DNA of 64,000 nt. Source: Simplicillium sp. C3G150-2. Its lineage: Eukaryota > Ascomycota > Sordariomycetes > Hypocreales > Cordycipitaceae. The notes under the pieces are model-generated. The model was not told the origin of the DNA and searched no databases. It saw nothing but the letters and a program-made list of their open reading frames with translations. Shown here piece after piece: positions 11,886-22,405 of this stretch; the first letter of the stretch is position 1, and the number at the start of each line of letters is the position of its first letter. A program made the translations under genes and the position numbers. Where the stretch lies: the NCBI GenBank assembly GCA_022702485.1, contig JAJIYY010000004.1:2542001-2606000 (forward strand). The letters are read 5' to 3'.

Positions 11886-13468
11886 GGTGTTGGACTGTCT
11901 GCGTTATGCAGTCGCTATTAGAGAGAAGATGCCTTAATTGCCGACGCTGCGAAAGTTATCCTGTCGAAAAGATACTTGCGAAGGGGGTGCGATGCAGAAG
12001 TCTAGGACCCTGCGTATTATTTACACCTCGATCAACAGTGTCCAGAAGCGACGATACTGGATGCAGAGGCAGCGTGAGGGATGGAAGGGGAAGAGGAGGG
12101 GAGACGGGACGGACAAGGTTGGTTGGGGAAGTTGGATGCTAAAATAGCAGCCATGGAGCCTGGGGTCTGCGCGGTGGTGCCGCCCCCAAGAACAGCGAGT
12201 GACCACTAAGTTACCTATTCATTTTAGCGTGAGGGGGAGCGCTTCTTTGGGATTAAACAGCCGCCACTTTGCGCTACCCCGGGGGGCGATGGGCGGGTAC
12301 AGCACTGAAAAGGGCTGGAGAGGGCAAATTACAGTGCGGACCATGTACCCCGAGTCAATAGCCGGGTGCAGTTCACAGTCAAATTACAGGCCCCAGTTAC
12401 TTTGTACCCCAATCTCTTAGCGAGGATCCAGCACCACACCACCAGCGAACTCTCTGGGCTGCTCCCCCCCACAGCAACTCTTCTCTGTGCATACAAACAC
12501 CACACAAACGCACCCTGCATCTCCCATGATTGGATGCATCGGTCGGGCCTTTTGCTTACCCCTCTTCCAATGCAATGCCAACGTGACTGGCTACAGGACG
12601 ACACACAGCACTCTGCATCACTAGCCTCGTGTTCTCGCAGCCTTTCTGATGATCCAAGAGCCTAACCGTCCCATCGTCGCTTTCATCCAAAAACAATCAA
12701 TCGAGGACGAGCAAAGAGTAGTTTCATCAAAATGGCGTCGCTCATCAGCCTCGCCAAGCGTTAAAAGTGTCCTAGTGACTGAAGGCTGCTTCCAGGCCCT
12801 CTCACAGGCGGAATCTCGACGGAGGAACTCAGTCCACGAATCAGGCTGCAGATCATCTCCCTCCATTTCAATAGCCGACGCCCTCATTTCTGGGGAAGAA
12901 ACGACGCCCTGCCGAGCATCTTTGCGGGGGAAAGAGTCCACTGTGGCTCACCCCCGGCTCGAAATTAATCTACTGGTCAGATTGCTCCAAATGAGCCTTC
13001 ATTGTAGGGATTTTTCTCTAATTATTTAATGCACAGCAACAGATATTACCCGTCGGATAGACTGCTGTCACGTTACGAACAAATCTCTTTATTTGCCATC
13101 TGCTTCATTGCTCTATTGGTCCAGTGTTTATCAATGGATCATTGGACAGGTTCGTTGCAACGTGAAAAAAATTAAATTGCTTCGGAACCGGCGAACTGTC
13201 AAAATGTCAACCACTGCGCCAGCCACGTTGCATCGATCTGAACAAGCTGCAACCAGCTCAGTGGGACTAGTTCAATTGGCAAGCTTCTCGTTTGACGGAA
13301 AATTATTGACGGAAAATTATTTTCCTTGAATTTATCCTCCACTCCTAGGCCTCCGGTTCATCTTTCCAGCAATAGCGCGGGCCATCTCGCGGCTGAGACA
13401 AGGAGACCCTCATTTACTCCAACAGCGTCGGCTCTGGCTATTGACGAGACAAGCTATGGTATTTAAGC
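11886..13468. other. Intergenic: transporter promoter and DUF2264 3' flank
   Basis: Upstream DNA of the leftward transporter gene; GC-rich around 12170-12330 with CCCCGG/GGGG words that could act as CreA-type sites (SYGGRG), untested. A 14-bp unit GACGGAAAATTATT is tandemly duplicated at 13294-13321. The open frame 12649-13029 plus has no recognisable domain and no splice partner. No RNA gene seen. Confidence 0.45.
13294..13321. repeat. 14-bp direct tandem duplication
   Basis: Unit GACGGAAAATTATT occurs twice back to back in the 3' flank of the DUF2264 gene. Likely replication slippage; no function evident. Confidence 0.6.
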
Positions 13469-15761
13469 CTAAATGGGGGAGCTGCCATTGTTTATTCTCT
13501 TCGAAAGCCACGCTGGAATATCCGGCGTCGCTGTCCATCCATCCAGGTATGCTTCCTTTGCCACATTGATACCGCTTGGCTTGGCATAGATTGCCGTCAC
13601 ATACCATGCAGACTGCCCAGCTTCAATTGTATGCTGCAGCGTAGGAATTGTCGTTCGGCTCTCCACAATATTGGAATTGGGGTCAGCATTCACCAGCATC
13701 GCGCGGCGGCCGGTATCTGCTTCGAGAGCTTTGATACCCACAGCTCCATCCGATACAGCAAATGCTCCGTCACGGCCATCAGCCCATCCAGCCGGGGTGC
13801 TCACATCATAGTTGCCAATGATCTTAGGTGACGTACCCTCACCTTTTTTGGCGTCGTATGCAACCAGATACCGGCCATCTTCGGTGTTCACATTCCGAAT
13901 GGCAAATGATCCATCTGCGGTCTGAACTGTTCGACCCGCTGTGATGCGGTGCGCGCGAATATGCCAGTTCGGTGTAGCCTCATGTGGAGGTATCAAAAAC
14001 GTCTCGACTACCACGTCGCAAAACGGTCGCCATTTCGAAGCGAGCACGGGAACTCCATCAAACAACTGGATGCCGGCACTGTCGCACAGACGCCGAGCCT
14101 TCCAATATTCGCCTCCATCATCTGAGAATCCCAGCTGAGACGCCAGAGCGTACTGCTCCAGTGAAAACAAACCTGGCGGAACGGAGTACCCGTAAGCGCT
14201 GCTGTAGGCAAACGCACTGTATTTCGCATGAGTACCTTTCATTGGGTAGCCGCACGCCTGACCCGAAGACAACAGCATGCAATGCCCTCCAATGTTGCTA
14301 AGAAATGTCAGCCGGGGGCCGTAATCCTGGCACTGCTGCGCTTACCTCCTGATGTGACCGGGGTGCTTCAATGCCTTGATCCTTGGGAGTGTATTAGGGA
14401 GCTGCTCCTCCTCCGATGTCCAGAATGGGTGATCGTCAGGCACCGCAAGGCAGATGAAACCCAGACAAGCCCAGTACTAGTGTCGGTCAGTATGTTGTCG
14501 CTGTTCATCAGACACACACTTACTGGACTTCCTGGACTGTTGTAGTTCTCAGTCATCTATATCTTGTTAGTTGCTTATGTTCGGGTTGTTTATTGTCGTT
14601 GAAACAGTCGTAGTTACTTACATACATGTTCGGATACGTGTATCCCAACGACAAGGTACCAGCGGAAGTCCACATATCGTTCTGCTTCTGCCACCATCGA
14701 AGATGTCTCAATACGATACCTTTCACTATACCCCAAGTCAGAGGTTCTGGCAGTTCAACATCCGCGTAAGCAAGCGCTCCCCAGAAAGCTACTGCCCCAA
14801 AGCGATACACCATGCTGCGACCAAAAGGAATAGCTCGACCCTCTTGATCAAAATAGTGCACCATGTCGAGAGCCATAACCGTAGCCCGCTTCTTGAACTC
14901 TGCGGCCCTTTCTGGATCTTCATCGCCAGCAATCTTCGCATAGAGGAGCTGAAGAAACGCAATGGCAAAACTTGAGGAATAATAATCCATTTCTGATCCC
15001 GTCAGCCTTGAACGCACAATCTGTCACATGATAAACTCACGATGTATGCCTTCTGGTCCGTCATTAGACCAGCCGTCTCCTCGGTAGAAGGTATCGAGAT
15101 GCTTGATGTCACTCAGGAGACGCTCTTGAGAGAAAGCACCTCCATTCTTTTTCAGGCCCAGGTTTGCAAATACGCGAAACCAGAGCCAATTGGTGTTCGG
15201 CATGCTATCAAGGTGTTAGCACTGAGAAATGAAAGACGCCAGTAGCCCTTACTTCTTCTCGTTGATGGAATTACCAAGCCATGCTTCCAAGTTGGATCGC
15301 TCTTTAGCGTTCAGGTTCTCCCATATCGACGGCACAACAGCCAGCGTGAAGCCTGTTCAGTCAGCAAAAATATTGCCCGATCAACAACGAAGCCACCTAC
15401 CAAGCGGGCACATTTCAACCATTCTTTGATCATTATCCCGTGGATAACCCCAATACTCTGGATGTTCTGGATCGGTTCCTGCTTTGATGCCGTCGATCCA
15501 CCGGTGCGTGCCATGATACTCTCCGCCACCGGCCAAGAGGCACGCCAGTCCCCAGATGGGACGGAGCAACCCTTCCACATCAGACGCTGCCTGATCAAAT
15601 CGCACTGCCGTGGCACCTGGACACCGTACTCTTGCTTTTCCGGGAGAGAAGAATGGCCCAAGCGGATCAAGCACAGTCTTGAGCAGCTCTTGCACCGAGC
15701 GCCTGTCTTGCAACACTACCCGGGAGAATGGGTGTTTATCTCCGAACCCTAGAAATGTCAT
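13469..15761 (-). CDS. DUF2264 domain protein, seven exons
   Basis: Exons on the minus strand: 15401-15761, 15253-15352, 15041-15204, 14622-14992, 14524-14556, 14346-14476, 13469-14297; the model is in frame throughout and gives 662 residues, typical of fungal DUF2264 proteins. Recognisable family segments are FSPGKARVRCPGATAVRFDQAASDVEGL..RPIWGLACLLAGGG near the start, YRGDGWSNDGP, MDYYSSSFAIAFLQLLYAK, FGRSMVYRFGAVAFWGALAYAD, and SSGQACGYPMKGTHAKYSAFAYSSAYGYSVP in the last exon. The first two thirds look like an alpha/alpha-barrel glycan-active fold and the rest a beta-rich domain, so a polysaccharide-degrading or -modifying role is plausible but unproven. No signal peptide is seen. Exon 5 is only 33 bp. 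It lies upstream of the sugar porter on the same strand, compatible with joint use of a carbohydrate. Confidence 0.88.
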
Positions 15762-16440
15762 TTTCTTTTCGTTCGTCAGTGCAATTTACAATAGAGAAAT
15801 GTTGGCAGAGCCAATCTCATGAACCTGATATCTCTCATATAAATATTTTTGGCGACGGTACCTGATCCGGTTATGTTTAATTAGCCGCCCGGGAGAATTG
15901 CAATTTTGGAGTTTGCGGGGTTTCGCTGTAAAGACATCCCTCATTCGGCTATTGCTGAATTGCCATCGTGAGTTCGAGTGGAGGCACATATAAATTTACT
16001 GAACAAAAGTTTTTCGATGAGATATTGATAAATCTCCTCATAGCTTGATATCTACATCGAATGAGAGTGAGGTTGGCAGACACTTCCCACGACAATCACT
16101 GGAAGGCCTAGCTACAACGTGGTGGTAACTTAGGAGATGTCACCGCTAAAAGCATGAGGGTTTAATAGATCTGAGCCCTCCCTGAATCGAAACTCTTCGC
16201 AAATAAGTGTGAAACAATGGCCATCGTGGCTATTGAATCCTTCGCGCGAAGTGGCGCGCTAATAACTCGTAGGATGAACCCGTGACTTGTCATCGCACGA
16301 CCTGCGTGTGGCCGAACCCAACCAACAGCTTGGCATTCCTTTTCTGTGAAGAGCCATATCATCTATTTCATTAAGAAGCTTAACCTATGACATCTCAGTT
16401 GATCTCGAACCACGTGAAAAAGGTCGTTTAATTACCAACC
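15762..16440. other. Divergent intergenic region
   Basis: Upstream of both the leftward DUF2264 gene and the rightward 16441 gene. AT-rich near 15850-16100. No RNA gene or clear motif recognised. Confidence 0.45.
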
Positions 16441-17319
16441 ATGGCAGCTACAGAGGGCCAACTAGCCACAGCGCTTGACTTCTACAAACGCGAAACTGCC
16501 GCAGCTAATAGAGCTTTTTGGGAGGCCAAAGTTGATGCTGTCTATCGCCTGCCAGATCTCACAGATAAGCAGCGACTTGACAAGCTTAGCCCCTATTTTG
16601 GCGATGGAAGTTGGCCCACTGAAGGCTATGGCTCTTCCATTACATCACCGCGTCAACTTCTCATGCTGCCTGGTAGTGCTGAGTACGTTGACTTGGGTAT
16701 AGATGATGATGGCACTTTATCACCTGAGCCAGAAGCCGTCAGGTCAGAATATCTCGAACAGCTCCACGGTCTACTGCGAGACGCTGCCGCAGGGAACGCC
16801 TTTGAAGAACCCGTCGAGTTTGCGGCATTGCTCACAATGGTGGATGCAATTGCTGACAAGGATTTCCGCCGAAGCGACGCTGCTGGGCTGGATGGAACCT
16901 GCAGGGAGCTACAGAGGCAAGAAATGAGCGACATGCTATCGACTCAGAGTCGATGGTACCATGACGGATGGAGTGTTGTCACGGGTTGGAGGTGCTCTCT
17001 TACCGACTCGGGGGTGACATGTCTCGTCTACGCGCAGAAAGAACAAGGCACAGCCGAAGAGCAACGCCTCCAGTGGAGGGTGTACACCAGGGACGAATCA
17101 GAGATTCCCGATGGGCTGTTCTTTGAGAGTATTGCGGAATTTTTGAAGTATAAATGCCAGTGGTTGTCTAGGTTGCCTTCTGGGTGGGAGGATGAGTGGT
17201 TAGGTCCTCCTGTTGATTCTGAGGAATGGCAAGATGAGTATGATGAAGAGTATGAAGAAGGTGAAGATGATGAGGACGAGAATCATGAACAGAGTGAACA
17301 GAGAAACTGTTCAAGGTAA
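16441..17319 (+). CDS. Hypothetical protein with acidic C-terminal tail
   Basis: Intronless 292-residue ORF with a good start context (ACCATGG). I do not recognise the family. Residues 1-95 are mixed and hydrophilic (GQLATALDFYKRETAAANRA), 110-170 look helical, 170-250 hold a Trp/Tyr-rich globular part (SRWYHDGWSVVTGWRCS), and the last 35 residues are nearly all Asp/Glu with Asn/Gln, as in many nuclear or chaperone-like proteins. No signal peptide or membrane span. Divergent from the DUF2264 gene. The long unbroken frame and protein-like composition argue that it is real. It resembles the small fungal cell-cycle/SMI1-like orphans only in general look, so no function is given. Confidence 0.75.
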   Translation: MAATEGQLATALDFYKRETAAANRAFWEAKVDAVYRLPDLTDKQRLDKLSPYFGDGSWPTEGYGSSITSPRQLLMLPGSAEYVDLGIDDDGTLSPEPEAVRSEYLEQLHGLLRDAAAGNAFEEPVEFAALLTMVDAIADKDFRRSDAAGLDGTCRELQRQEMSDMLSTQSRWYHDGWSVVTGWRCSLTDSGVTCLVYAQKEQGTAEEQRLQWRVYTRDESEIPDGLFFESIAEFLKYKCQWLSRLPSGWEDEWLGPPVDSEEWQDEYDEEYEEGEDDEDENHEQSEQRNCSR

Positions 17320-18243
17320 ATGTACTAACGAAAAGGACAAGAACGAGGAGAGATGCAATTGAAGTATTGTAAGAAATGACATTTTAATTTGGTCAACTTA
17401 TATTTTCGATTCGCTTCAAGAGCACAGTCGGTCGAATACTCGGTGCCGTGTCGCCCGATCAACTCCGAAGTGAGGCTGACAGGTGACGGAATGGGCATCC
17501 TTTGTATCAGCCTCGCGACCGGCTACACTTCTAGTGTCACCAGAACAATGCTGCTTCACGTTGAAACATGAACGCCACGTTTGTCGAGGTTCTGACTTTG
17601 TTAAAAAGTCAATAGGTGTCACTCTTATTCATGCGCGCCGCACCCTGTTTCGCTTCCCTTTCATGCAAGTAGACCAGATCAACCCAATTGGCCAAGCCGC
17701 GATAATTTCAGACCTGGCCCAGTCAACTATCATAGCCACTCATTTCCAAATACGATGGTTAACAAGTCTACTGGGAAGTTAATTCCTGTACAGCATGTGC
17801 GATCTCTCCGCGCACAGAGCCCACCGCGGCACATCGCACAACACAACAAAGCAAGGCCCGATGCACGATGGATAAATTGACCAGTTCAAATCTCTCCGAT
17901 CAGCGTTCGTCTAGTCATTGAACAAGCCCCACGTCCCGTATTAAGGCTGATCCTACTCGTGGCAACCACTGGGCGACCTGTTGTGTGGTGGCGTAGCTGT
18001 AAGCACTAGCTCGGGGAGATTTGGCTCAGAGCGTAATTGATCATCAGCCGTGACAGCTCTGTAAGACGATTTCAATAGTGTACGCCGCATGAACATTAGC
18101 CGGCCCCTTTCTAGCTCATAAAGTGATTTAGCTTTTTTGTTTTTCTTGCATCCTCTTTGCTCCGTCCTACAGCGCCTGTCGATACCTTTATTTGGATTTT
18201 GAAAGCATTTCCAGCTCGAATTAATCATTGCGCGGTCGTAAAC
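17320..18243. other. Intergenic, no gene seen
   Basis: Between two rightward genes. Open frames at 17389-17571 and 17483-17782 are short and unlike any protein I know. An in-frame ATG at 18157 lies upstream of the next gene but would add an unusual N-terminus; I placed the start at 18244. Confidence 0.45.
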
Positions 18244-19321
18244 ATGGCTCAAGCTCGCGACTCGCTCTTTGGGGTGTTACCCACGCCAATCAACCTCCCA
18301 CATCCTTATGCGCAAGCGCCAGAGCCCACGAAGGCACCGAGACGACCTGCCAGACGACAACAATCTTCTTCGAGTGACCCAGGCACAATCTATTACGCAC
18401 CCGACAATACTTGCGGATACGTCGATGGGGTTAAGAGCAATTACTTTGCTTGTGACCAAGGCTCAACATGTGTGATCTACACGTCGACATTGGGCGTCCC
18501 TGGCCACATTATGTGTCAGATCAGAGACCATTACCAGTTGCGGACGGCGTGTATCAATTCGTCAGATCAGTGCGACGATGATTGCGCCAGTAATACGGCA
18601 AAATTGAAGTGGTAAGACTAAGCATCCTGGCTCTTTCATATGTGCAATGAAAACATGCATCTAATTGCACGACAGCACCAATTCCGACGCCCCGTACTGC
18701 AACACTGTTGATTTTCCCGAATCAGTCACCGGATGGATGTGCTCCAGTCGCAGCAACACAGTGCCGTTCAATGCTCAGATCACATTCAGCGGTCAAAAGG
18801 GCCGCACCCTCAGTCCGTTCAAACTCGGCCAGCCCCAAACCCAAAGCCAACCCGCAAGTAGCAGCAGCTCAAGCGATCTGAGCAGTTCGAGCGACATCAG
18901 CAGCACCAGCAAAGCCCTTCCTAGCTTCAGTAGCAAACCTGGCGCTACCGAGGCCACTCACACCGCAGCAACGACAGGTGCTTACTCTGGAGGCGGCGGA
19001 TCAAGCAATCACAGTGGCAGTAACAATGAAAGTAGCAAGACAAATGTTGGCGCAATTGCGGGCGGCACGGTCGGTGGTGTGGTAGGATTGGCTCTCATTG
19101 GAGCTGGGTTGTTCTTCTTCCTCCGACGCAAGAAGACGAAGACGCCAACCCCCGTTGCGGAACCTGAGGTGGCAGAGAAGAAACCGGCTTTGTATGGTGG
19201 ACCGGAGCAGCCTCCTGCTGAGTTGCATTCTGGATCGGGTCAGTATCCTCATGGAGCTGCTGAGTTGTATTCGCCAGAGCCGGTTTACGAGGCGCCTGGC
19301 CATCCTGTTCCTCGAGCTTAA
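18244..19321 (+). CDS. Ser-rich single-pass membrane protein, Mid2/WSC-sensor-like layout
   Basis: Two exons (18244-18611 and 18676-19321, intron 64 bp) give 337 residues. The N-terminal half holds a Cys-containing ectodomain (TCGYVDG, YFACDQGSTC, CINSSDQCDDDC, CTNSDAPYCNTV, WMCSSR). About 100 Ser/Thr/Gly-rich residues follow, then one transmembrane segment VGAIAGGTVGGVVGLALIGA near residue 250, a basic stop-transfer LRRKKTK, and a Pro/Glu-rich cytoplasmic tail of about 65 residues. This layout is shared with fungal cell-wall stress sensors and mucin-like surface proteins. No classical signal peptide is visible from the 18244 start, so the helix may act as signal anchor. The next gene encodes another surface protein. 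Role as a wall sensor is inference. Confidence 0.8.
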
Positions 19322-19683
19322 TGCATTCGTTTAGCATTTTCGTTAGCATTTTTAATAAGCATATACCACTTCTTTTTCAGCCAGTGTTTTGAATGCAGAG
19401 ACTGCCGCCTCGATCGAGTAACGCGAGATTCCCACAAGGCTGAGCTTGTCACTGGTGTTACATGACCTGCCACCGGACTAATTACATTATCAAATCGTAT
19501 TAGCGTTCGCGCGGCCATTTGCGGAAGCGGCCGAAATTTGCCCCTATGCCTTCCCTCACAATGAGTCACGGCGACGCGACGCAACGCGCAGCCTTGTATC
19601 ACGTCTAGTTTAGTTTTCTTTTAGCAGTCTAACAATTCACCTCCCCTAAAAGAAAGAACGTTAGCCATTCAATTGCATCAAAG
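19322..19683. other. Intergenic between two surface-protein genes
   Basis: 3' flank of the membrane-protein gene and promoter of the Ecm33-like gene. GTTAGCATTTTT-like words are duplicated at 19329-19352. A pyrimidine/purine patch near 19610-19660 precedes the next start. Nothing else recognised. Confidence 0.4.
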
Positions 19684-20645
19684 ATGCTCCTCGCCCGTTC
19701 TCTGCTATGCACGTCGCTCGTGTGCATCGGTGTGAATGCCGACGGCTATGGCGACGGTAAGTCTCGCAAAATCTCAGCAGAAGCACAAAACTAAACAAAG
19801 CAGACCCTCCAGCGTGTGACAACGAGGCAATATATATTACCAACCAAAAGCGCATCGATTTTTACAAATCATGCCCCATCATTGGCGGCAATTTCTTTGG
19901 AATTAACGATACGTTCAAGGGCCCCTTTGATCTCCCTGGCGTAGAGTCTGTGCCAGCATTTACTGTAGGAACTTTGGCGCCAAATGACGACGAACCTGTA
20001 TCGGAGCGTTCAGGCGTCACCAGCATATCGATGCCCGATCTCAAAAACGTCACAAAGTTCAAGGGCGTCTTTGTTGGCTATCTCGAAAACCTAACAAGCA
20101 TCTCATTTCCGTAAGTAGCATCTGTCGCGGACTCGTTGAATGGATCCAAGCAGGGCCGCTGAACGCTTTACTCCAGCAAACTCGAATTCGTCGACAATGC
20201 TTTATTTTTCACGGGCTCACCGGGGCTACGCAACATCTCGCTTCCGTCTCTAACCAACGTCAGTGGACCGCTGGCGTTGTATGGCACAATCGATCAGTAA
20301 GTATTGGTTTGCACTGGGTGCCTGATTGTTCCTGTTGTGTCTATAGGCGACCATTCTCACACACTTTCCAGTATCGATCTGCCCGCGCTGAAAGCTGTTG
20401 GATATATGCGTGTAGAGACCAACGGCAACGTCAGCTGCGCGGAGCTTGCGAAAAGATTTACGACGCTCAAGTTTACTCCTGTTGATATGGCTGAGTTTTC
20501 GGGCTTCAGCTGCCTCGGTTCTGGTGATAACGTTTGGCCCAAACCCAAGTCCGACGACGCTTCATCGAGTAGCGCAGCAATTATGCTGCAGTTTGGCTAC
20601 GGTCATTTGGTTCTGGCTGTGCTGATGGTCCTACTTAATTTTTAA
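19684..20645 (+). CDS. Small Ecm33/Sps2-like GPI-anchored cell-wall protein
   Basis: Four exons (19684-19756, 19804-20110, 20177-20296, 20372-20645) splice in phase to 257 residues; only the last exon is long enough to show as an open frame. The N-terminal signal peptide is MLLARSLLCTSLVCIGVNA. The body has the receptor-L-domain-like beta-solenoid style of Ecm33 proteins: SISMPDLKNVTKFKGVFVG, LTSISFP, LRNISLPSLTNVSGPLALYG, IDLPALKAVGYMRVETNGN. The C-terminus has a Ser-rich stretch followed by a hydrophobic GPI-attachment signal (HLVLAVLMVLLNF). Ecm33 proteins of yeasts and Aspergillus are about 400 residues, so this is a short relative with fewer solenoid turns. Expected at the plasma membrane or cell wall, with a structural role in wall integrity by family. 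Confidence 0.85.
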
Positions 20646-22405
20646 TTAATTGTGTAATAAATATTTATAATCCTTCGTTATTCTGGCATAAAAACATCTG
20701 TCATTGGCGCCTGCGTGAAGCAATTCGTACTGTGGCAATGCATATGTAAAAGTTTATGGCTGGTTGGATGTAGTGAGAGCCTGAACCGACGGTGACCAGA
20801 GTTCTCCAAGGCTTGACAATAGTTCGTAGTCAAAAGTCTCATATTTGACCAGGGGAATTTCGACACGTGCGACCTCAGCCCTGTGCTGCTGCAGCTGTCC
20901 ATTGGCTAATCTAAGCAGTATCAATCTTCCGTCTTTAAAGTCCGTGTCTTGTTTATGTCAATTTCCTTGGGAAATTTTAGCTGCTTATCTTACGGACTAG
21001 TTGTCGACTATGGAACTTATTGGTGCTTAGGACGCCGTTATTCCGTCGTGGTAGGGTTTTAGCTACCAAGGCGCAGGGGAAGGTAAATCGTGGAGATCGA
21101 TTGGGCGCACTGTCAAGTCGAGGCTGGGTGAGATGTCGACAACGGGGGGCTCAAAGCCGACTGATGCTGCTGGGGCAGATGATGGTGGCTCAAAGAAGGA
21201 CGATGCTGGTGGCGATGCTGGTGCACTACGGAATAGGCATGGGTATTTAATCGGGGTTTTGCTCATATTTGTTGTGAATTTATCATTCACGAATATTAAC
21301 ATGAATCGATTTTCATCAAGTACGCCATACTCTGTGAATACTGTGTTGTAAGGCAGAGTTACTATCATAAAGTCAACTGATGACGATAGTGCAAGCTAGG
21401 AACAGTAAAAGCGACAGTGTATTTTCTGTATTTTCCGGAATCGGGGACAGACGAGATATCAAGGTTGATTGAGGCTCTAGATCCAACGATCGAGATTCAC
21501 GTGAGATTTTGGCGGTTTGTCATGACCAACCCCTCGCTGGTCCAGTGATGGGAAGGTGGATTGAGAACATATCTTCAATACTTTATTTGTCGCGCCAAAC
21601 TCGATATTCATAAAGTATCATGGATGCAACACTGCAGGATCGTCAAGCCATTACGTTGCCGGTCCCTGAAGTCGATGTGACCTGCGAGACACGAAATGAA
21701 GCTTTACGGGCCACGGACATGACTCATTTTGTCGTTCAGTGAGTAGAGATTAATCGATAGACATGATTTAGTGGATCTTTTGGTGTTGCAACATGTTCTA
21801 ACACAGATGTAGATTGTCCGACAGGCGCTTCGATGCACTCATGCAGACCATCGCGGGTATTCACTTTGACTCCAACAGGCCTTGGGCATATTGGTACTTC
21901 ATAGGCAACATCATCTCCAAGGCATTCTTTGACGACGAAGATCGACTCCAGGGGTAGAGTGCCGTTCGAGTCCGTACACGGGAGTTCATTGCCTTTTCCA
22001 CCACGAGCGTCCAAGCCCCGGACGCACCAAATGACGCCAGAAGGGAGTTGGAAGTTGTTGAGGTAGAGTTTCTCAAAGTGCAGCCAGGTGAAAATATCAA
22101 GTTGTTTTGGAAGCCGGCCAGAGGCATCATTTGCCAGAATGTTGAGAGGTGTAAGAGAAAACAATCATCGTTATGCGTCAAACTTTGTAAAGTAATGTCC
22201 TTCCAGAACATGGATAGATTCTCAATAAAAGCCAGTCTCTAGTTAGAGCTGTTCAAAACTTCTCATTAAACCTATGTATCTATTGCGCTGTCATATTCTC
22301 CAATGAGTGTGTCAAACTGGGTCAGCAAGTTTACAGCGATGCGTCACAATTGCTTGCTGCTGCTATTAGAGCAGCGCCCTCCCACTAACTATTGCAGCCC
22401 TGCTA
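20646..22405. other. Intergenic, possible coding relics
   Basis: No gene I can support. Two traces: 21133-21250 plus encodes a Gly/Asp-rich stretch then a hydrophobic end (YLIGVLLIFVVNLSF), like the tail of a GPI protein; and 21736-22164 minus is open for 142 codons from a non-ATG codon, starting just after an in-frame stop, with a plausible but unrecognised composition. The rest is AT-rich. A relic of a second surface protein or a missed small gene is possible. Confidence 0.35.

Noticed and set aside
12649..13029. 126-codon plus-strand frame
   Set aside because: Ser/Arg-rich chance frame, no homology recognised, in the flank of two genes on the other strand.
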